Below are positions 62,026-64,000 of a stretch of DNA of 64,000 nucleotides, in pieces. Origin of the DNA: Pelagicoccus mobilis (GTDB lineage: Bacteria; Verrucomicrobiota; Verrucomicrobiia; Opitutales; Opitutaceae); assembly GCF_016595505.1 (NCBI RefSeq), contig NZ_JAENIL010000013.1, positions 1 through 64,000 on the forward strand, read 5' to 3'. Positions within the stretch are counted from its first letter, which is position 1; the number at the start of each line of letters is the position of its first letter. The translations under genes and the position numbers were made by a program. The notes under the pieces are model-generated. The model had not been told where the DNA came from and searched no databases. It saw only the letters and a program-made list of their open reading frames with translations.

Positions 62026-64000
62026 CTACTTGAAGAGATTTTTCAACGACTGAAGATCCGCTTGGGTAGGACGGTCGGGACTGCTGGTGGCTGGTGGCGT
62101 TTTAGGGCTGGATTTGGCAATGGGGGGAGCGCTTGCGGTGCGGCTCGCCGGGCCGTCGAGCCCTACCTCTGAGAAGGCTTTATCGAGTTTTTTGGGAGAA
62201 ATGGGATAGGCGGTTCCGAGGTGTTGGGCGAAGAGGGAGACGGCGAACTCCTCGATCATGAATTTGAGGGATGTGTGGGTGTCCGTTGGGACAGCGGACG
62301 CTACCTGTTTTAGGCGTTGATGGTAGTGGTCGAGTTGGGCTTGGCGTTGGGCGTCGCGGCTTGGGTTTTGGGCGCGAGTCTCGGCTCGGCGTTGGAGAGC
62401 GTCGAGGTAGACTGGGATGCGAGGGAGAATGTGATTGGGCGTGTGACGTAGGAAGTCGGGAGGAAGAATGCGGTCGATATCTTCGCTGAAGTGTTTGGCG
62501 ATGGTTGATTGGACGACGAGGGCTTGCCTCTTTTCGAGGATGGTTTTGAGCTGGTCGACTACTTTATAGAGAATGCCTTTGGAGCGTTCGTGGGCCTTTT
62601 CTCGGGCTGCAAGAATGGCTTCGGGATCGAGTGTCGTGAGATCGTGGGTACGGAGGGATTGGCGGATGTGTTCGTAGACGTCGTCCTTGAGGTCGGCTAT
62701 GGGCCGGAAGGCGACTCCTGCGGGACCGACACGTTGGACGTCCTTTAGGTCAGACTTGATCCAGGCGAGTTCACGGCGGAGCTCGTGTTCGAGGAGGGCG
62801 GCGATGCCGGAGTCGTTAGCAGCTGTGGCGTCGGATGGGCTGGGGAAAAGGGAGAGGTGGAGGGTTGGCGGGGAAGATCTTAATGCTGGGTAGGCGAAGA
62901 GCGGGACGCCGTTGGGTTGTCCGATCTGGATGCGGGAGGATTCTGCATTGCGGTCCGCCCGGCGGTCGGACCCTACCCGTAGATCCGAAATTGAGGTGAT
63001 TTCGCGTTCGTGTTTTTCGCGAGCGCGTTTCCAGAGTCCGCTAGTGTCGTTGGCTTTTTTCGCGCTTAGCTCGGCCTGCTTCTCTTCGATGCGTGTGTGG
63101 AGCGTTTTTGCGTCGCGGGCTTCGGCGATCTGTCGACCTTTCTTGTCATGGACTTCGACGCGGGCTCGAAGGTGGTCGGGGATGGCAGATTCGTCCCAGT
63201 CGCTGTTGTAGGTTTCGATCGAATACGAAACTTTGAGGTGATTTTGCAGTGAGGTGGTGAGGGCGTCGCCGGTTGGTCGAATCTCGGACGCTATTTTCTT
63301 GGCGGTTTCCGCTAGGGGGATCAGGCGTTGGCGTATTTGCTTGGGGAGAGCTTTGAGGAGGGCGTGGATTTTGGGCTCGAGGTGACCAGGGATCAGCCAG
63401 TCGAGTAATGCGTTGTTTATTGATTTGGCTTTGCTGTAGGGAAGCTTGAGGGTGACGCCGTCTTTCTTGTGCCCGTGCTTGTATTGGTATTCGATCGGGA
63501 GAGCGGAGTTGCCGAGCTGGACGGTTTCGGGGAAAAGGGAGAGGTCGACGGTTGATGCTTCGGATGCGGTGAGGTCGGACTCGCTCATGGCGAGGGAGGG
63601 TGGGGAGGATCCTGCAGTGCGGTCCGCCGGGCCGTCGGACCCTACCTTGGTAGTCCCGCCTTTTAGGAAGCGGTTTAGGTCGTGGATGGAAGCTACCTTG
63701 GTGAGGTGTTTTTGGTAGAATTGGAAGGCGGCTTCTTCGACTCCCATCCAGTGGGCTACTGAGATGACCGTCTGGGCGTTTTGGATACGGGAAATGAGTT
63801 TTCGGTTTTCTTCGAGGAAGGTCCAGTTGGCGGGGGCTTCGTAGTCCTCGTTGAGCAGGGCCTCGCGGATGAAGATTTCGGTTGCCTTGTCGGAATCGAC
63901 TTTGAGGTAGCTGACTTGCTTGTTTTGGATCTCCAAACCGTGGATACGTGTGGATTCGCGGGCGACGACGCGGCCTTGGTCGGGAAGAAATTGAGGTTCG
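62026..64000 (-). CDS. hrpA: HrpA-type ATP-dependent RNA helicase, C-terminal part (runs off the window)
   Basis: The frame stays open to the last base, so only the C-terminal ~657 residues are here; helicase motifs lie beyond the window. The visible part is the DUF3418 region of HrpA: VARESTRIHG, NNALLDWLIPGHLEPKIHAL, LPKQIRQRLIPLAE, YNSDWDESAIPDHLRARVEV, DHYHQRLKQVASAV, IEEFAVSLFAQHLGTAYPIS. HrpA acts on stalled ribosomes or mRNA. Four REP-like elements (62134, 62281, 62943, 63614) are read in frame within linkers, adding peptides such as VGSDGPADRTAG, VGSDRRADRNAE, VASAVPTDTHT and VGLDGPASRTAS. Confidence 0.9.
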   Translation of the reverse strand, partial: EPQFLPDQGRVVARESTRIHGLEIQNKQVSYLKVDSDKATEIFIREALLNEDYEAPANWTFLEENRKLISRIQNAQTVISVAHWMGVEEAAFQFYQKHLTKVASIHDLNRFLKGGTTKVGSDGPADRTAGSSPPSLAMSESDLTASEASTVDLSLFPETVQLGNSALPIEYQYKHGHKKDGVTLKLPYSKAKSINNALLDWLIPGHLEPKIHALLKALPKQIRQRLIPLAETAKKIASEIRPTGDALTTSLQNHLKVSYSIETYNSDWDESAIPDHLRARVEVHDKKGRQIAEARDAKTLHTRIEEKQAELSAKKANDTSGLWKRAREKHEREITSISDLRVGSDRRADRNAESSRIQIGQPNGVPLFAYPALRSSPPTLHLSLFPSPSDATAANDSGIAALLEHELRRELAWIKSDLKDVQRVGPAGVAFRPIADLKDDVYEHIRQSLRTHDLTTLDPEAILAAREKAHERSKGILYKVVDQLKTILEKRQALVVQSTIAKHFSEDIDRILPPDFLRHTPNHILPRIPVYLDALQRRAETRAQNPSRDAQRQAQLDHYHQRLKQVASAVPTDTHTSLKFMIEEFAVSLFAQHLGTAYPISPKKLDKAFSEVGLDGPASRTASAPPIAKSSPKTPPATSSPDRPTQADLQSLKNLFK
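62134..62167 (-). repeat. REP-like element, family A, copy 5, in the hrpA gene
   Basis: GGCTCG-CCGGGCCGT-CGAGCC then CTACC, encoding VGLDGPASRTAS in frame. Confidence 0.9.
62281..62305 (-). repeat. REP-like element, family B, copy 5, in the hrpA gene
   Basis: GTCCGTTG-GGA-CAGCGGAC then GCTACC. Arms differ from other B copies but still pair (one T-G wobble). Encodes VASAVPTDTHT in frame. Confidence 0.85.
62943..62977 (-). repeat. REP-like element, family A, copy 6, in the hrpA gene
   Basis: GGTCCG-CCCGGCGGT-CGGACC then CTACC; compensating change relative to copy 1. Encodes VGSDRRADRNAE in frame. Confidence 0.9.
63614..63646 (-). repeat. REP-like element, family A, copy 7, in the hrpA gene
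   Basis: GGTCCG-CCGGGCCGT-CGGACC then CTACC; compensating change relative to copy 1. Encodes VGSDGPADRTAG in frame. Confidence 0.9.

Overview
The window looks like chromosomal DNA of a marine Verrucomicrobiota bacterium of the Opitutia type (Pelagicoccus-like is a guess from gene content, not a measured assignment). The pointers are a formylglycine-type sulfatase, GH9, GH20 and GH117-like carbohydrate enzymes, very large secreted proteins ending in a D-x-D-x-D-x-x-x-N-x-x-E-(Y/F) calcium-type region, Gfo/Idh/MocA and TIM-barrel sugar enzymes, many moderately GC-rich single-gene units, and abundant short dispersed palindromes. I see no prophage, transposase, CRISPR array or known defence system.

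Layout. 76-12312 is a carbohydrate-use cluster: AraC regulator, Gfo/Idh/MocA dehydrogenase, two TIM-barrel isomerase/epimerases, a GPH-type sugar symporter, a secreted GH9 enzyme, a DUF4380-like protein, an MDR dehydrogenase and a sulfatase. 12313-14206 holds a decayed stretch, a GIY-YIG/UPF0158 fusion and the tmRNA gene. 14420-27706 is mostly housekeeping: MscS channel, sulfotransferase-like protein, malate dehydrogenase, DAHP synthase, YgfZ, HU, prepilin peptidase, AroE, SirB1-like protein, response regulator, TVP38/VTT protein, XseA and an ACT protein. 27824-33676 carries two glycine-zipper lipoproteins, a Bcp-type peroxiredoxin, GH20, a GH117-like lipoprotein and a HAD phosphatase. 33678-42444 has a pseudouridine synthase, two DUF4097 repeat proteins, an Rsm22-like methyltransferase, an ABC exporter, a Dus enzyme and an ECF sigma operon. 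42534-45467 is a LytS/LytR-type signalling region with a small membrane protein that had to be read by eye. 47115-50695 is an amino-acid export neighbourhood (LysE, MocR regulator, GNAT, AzlC, AzlD). 51164-54270 has an MFS protein and a PqiA/PqiB pair. 54564-62010 has an outer-membrane porin-like protein and a 2019-residue modular secreted protein. The window ends inside an HrpA-type helicase gene.

The most unusual signal is a set of short palindromic elements (families A-D, about 21 copies) that match the known plan of REP sequences: a GTAG or GGAG head followed by a hairpin whose arms vary with compensating changes. They sit directly after stop codons, are nearly all in one orientation (all 12 copies of families A and B), and in several places are read through in frame as part of proteins: four times in the helicase, once in the linker of a LytTR response regulator, and as the C-terminal tails of two convergent genes. 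No REP-associated transposase (RAYT) gene is present in the window, so one is predicted elsewhere in the genome.
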